This document shows positions 6,110-7,692 of a stretch of 7,692 nt of DNA, piece after piece. The notes beneath the pieces are model-generated. The model searched no databases. It was not told where the DNA came from and saw only the letters and a program-made list of their open reading frames with translations. This DNA comes from Bryobacterales bacterium (lineage in GTDB: Bacteria; Acidobacteriota; Terriglobia; Bryobacterales; Bryobacteraceae), in NCBI GenBank assembly GCA_003132865.1, contig PKYZ01000206.1, forward strand, positions 1 through 7,692, given 5' to 3'. Position numbers and translations under genes: made by a program. How positions within the stretch are numbered: the stretch's first letter is position 1; each line of letters opens with the position of its first letter.

Positions 6110-7692
6110 GCTGGCTCCTGCTTGTGATGCCTTTGTTGGCCCTGCCGGCCGTGGCGCAGGGTCCCAACAACGTAAAGTGGTCGCTCTCGCTGGAACCTAG
6201 GGCCGCAGCGCCGGGATCGAAGGTACTGGCGCGTCTGGAGGGCCAGATCGACCCGGGCTGGCACCTCTATTCGATGACCAGCGCGGGGGCTATTCCCACC
6301 ACGATCAAGGTGGCCGCGAATGCCGCCGTGGAGAAGATCCGGGTGTTCCCGGCGCCTCCCAAGAAGGCTTACGATCCAAACTTCCAGCTTGATACGGAGA
6401 CTTACGAAGGCTCCGCGGTTTTCCTGCTTGAGCTGCAACTGAAGCCGGACGCCGCGGCGGGCGCCTCGGAGGTTTCCGCGGAAGTCCGCTACCAGACCTG
6501 CAACGACAAGGTGTGCATTCCACCGCGGCGCCGCACGGCCAGCGCAACATTGACCGTTGACCCGGCGGCGCACGGCGCCGCCCCACCCATTCCCGCGGGA
6601 TACGCCGAGGCGACCGGACCGCCGAAAACGCGCGCAGCCGCGGCGCCGTCCGCGCAGGTTAGCCCGGGCACCCAGAGCCTGGGAGCGTTCCTGCTGGTGG
6701 CTTTCGGCTTCGGCCTGGCGGCGATCTTCACGCCGTGCGTCTTCCCCATGATTCCCATTACGATGTCGTTCTTTCTGAACCGCCAGGGGACCCGGCGCGA
6801 AGGCATCTTTCAAGCGGTACTGTTCTGCCTGGGGATCGTGGTGCTGTTCTCGGGGCTGGGTCTGCTCACCACGGCCATTCTGGGCCCGTTCGGCGTGGTG
6901 CAACTCGGATCGAATCCCTGGGTCAACGGTTTCATTGCCCTGGTCTTTCTGGCGTTCGGGCTGAGCCTGCTGGGAGCGTTCGAGATCACCATCCCGTCGT
7001 CGGTGCTGACCAGCCTGGACCGGGGCACGCAGAAGGGCGGCATCGCGGGCACCCTGCTGATGGGGCTGACGTTCTCGCTTTCCTCGTTCGCGTGCGTGGG
7101 GCCTTTCATGGGTACGCTCCTGGCGGCTTCGGTGGGCAGCGGAGGAGCGCGGCCGCTGCTGGGCATGCTCACGTTCGCCTCCGGCCTGGCGCTGCCGTTC
7201 TTCCTGCTGGCGCTGTTTCCGTCGTACCTGAAGCGCCTGCCCAAAAGCGGCGCCTGGATGGCGCGAGTGAAGGTGGTGATGGGATTCATCGTGCTGGCCG
7301 CCATGCTGAAGTTCCTGGCCAGCGTGGACCAGGTGCTGCAATGGAACGTCATCACGCGCGAGCGGTTCCTGGCGGCGTGGATCGTGCTGTTCGCGATGGC
7401 CGGTCTGTATCTGCTCGGCTTCCTGCGCCTGGAGGGCATTTCCAAAGACGAGCCGATGGGGCTGGGGCGCCTGCTGACTGGGATGGTGTTCCTGATCTTC
7501 GCGATCAGCCTGCTACCGGGGATGTTCGGTGCCAAGCTCGGAGAGTTGGACGCATATATTCCAGTGGCTTCGGGCAGCGGCGGGCTTGGCGGGGCAGGCC
7601 AGAGCGGGCTGGTCTGGATGAAGAACCAGTATCGCGAGGCGCTCGACCGCGCGCGGCACGAAGGCAGGCTGGTGTTCGTCAACTTCACCGGC
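6082..7692 (+). CDS. dsbD: DsbD-like thiol:disulfide interchange protein, C-terminus cut by window end
   Basis: The frame is open from ATG 6082 to the last base (537 residues) and no stop is reached. A signal peptide spans about residues 1-25 ([15 protein letters not shown], likely cut after AVA). The periplasmic DsbD N-domain follows, with redox pair Cys140 and Cys145 in [12 protein letters not shown], then an Ala/Pro-rich linker (about 165-198). Next is a CcdA-like membrane domain of about eight helices with Cys219 in [10 protein letters not shown] and Cys338 in [11 protein letters not shown]. The last visible residues, [11 protein letters not shown], start a thioredoxin domain whose CxxC should come just beyond the window. 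DsbD passes electrons from cytoplasmic thioredoxin to periplasmic thiols, serving disulfide isomerases or cytochrome c maturation; the partner here is unknown. The start overlaps plsX by 28 bases, suggesting translational coupling, though no clear ribosome site precedes it. Symbol by domain order, not proven orthology. Confidence 0.93.
   Translation, partial: MGCRTRSVLGWLLLVMPLLALPAVAQGPNNVKWSLSLEPRAAAPGSKVLARLEGQIDPGWHLYSMTSAGAIPTTIKVAANAAVEKIRVFPAPPKKAYDPNFQLDTETYEGSAVFLLELQLKPDAAAGASEVSAEVRYQTCNDKVCIPPRRRTASATLTVDPAAHGAAPPIPAGYAEATGPPKTRAAAAPSAQVSPGTQSLGAFLLVAFGFGLAAIFTPCVFPMIPITMSFFLNRQGTRREGIFQAVLFCLGIVVLFSGLGLLTTAILGPFGVVQLGSNPWVNGFIALVFLAFGLSLLGAFEITIPSSVLTSLDRGTQKGGIAGTLLMGLTFSLSSFACVGPFMGTLLAASVGSGGARPLLGMLTFASGLALPFFLLALFPSYLKRLPKSGAWMARVKVVMGFIVLAAMLKFLASVDQVLQWNVITRERFLAAWIVLFAMAGLYLLGFLRLEGISKDEPMGLGRLLTGMVFLIFAISLLPGMFGAKLGELDAYIPVASGSGGLGGAGQSGLVWMKNQYREALDRARHEGRLVFVNFTG

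Noticed and set aside
6106..7341. A 411-codon minus-strand open frame opposite the dsbD-like gene.
   Set aside because: Its translation is rich in His, Gln and Arg with no family features, while the plus strand holds a clear DsbD with signal peptide and paired Cys.
1..7692. tRNA, rRNA, CRISPR array, insertion sequence or attachment site.
   Set aside because: On reading through I saw no cloverleaf-like segment, regularly spaced repeats, transposase motifs or terminal inverted repeats. The recombinase-like pseudogene is not a mobile-element integrase.

Overview
The window looks like two unrelated pieces of high-GC bacterial DNA joined near position 764. The left ~760 bases have very strong G/C preference at third codon positions. 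They carry the end of an ABC-exporter ATPase and the start of its membrane partner, in a style typical of Actinomycetota. From about 764 onward the base usage is less extreme and the genes look like a soil acidobacterium (Solibacter/Bryobacter type). That assignment is inferred from remembered gene content and protein style, not from a search. The left join is most simply a chimeric contig, although the two halves happen to be joined in frame.

Layout: (1) 1-473, ABC ATPase, partial. (2) 449-~763, N-terminus of the permease, running in frame into (3) ~764-1126, the C-terminal rhodanese domain of what is probably a DedA-rhodanese protein. This domain has an in-frame TGA where the family, as I recall it, has the second Cys of a CxC motif, and a 7-bp hairpin follows at the spacing expected of a bacterial SECIS element. 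(4) 1173-1943, aquaglyceroporin of the GlpF type. (5) 1944-3738, minus strand, a site-specific-recombinase-like (Gcr/SpecificRecomb) membrane protein broken by three frame changes. (6) 3757-4224, minus strand, a small coiled-coil protein. (7) A divergent gap of about 90 bases with a consensus -10 box, leading into a rightward cluster: yceD/DUF177 (4317-4853), rpmF (4894-5076), plsX (5090-6109) and a DsbD-like transmembrane thiol-disulfide exchanger (6082 to the window end, truncated just before its thioredoxin CxxC).

The yceD-rpmF-plsX order is a classic bacterial housekeeping cluster linking 50S ribosome assembly to phospholipid and fatty-acid synthesis. Here plsX is followed not by fabH but by a dsbD-like gene that overlaps it by 28 bases. 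The point most worth following is the candidate selenocysteine codon at 1007-1009. Next come the nature of the join near 764 and the decayed recombinase-like gene.
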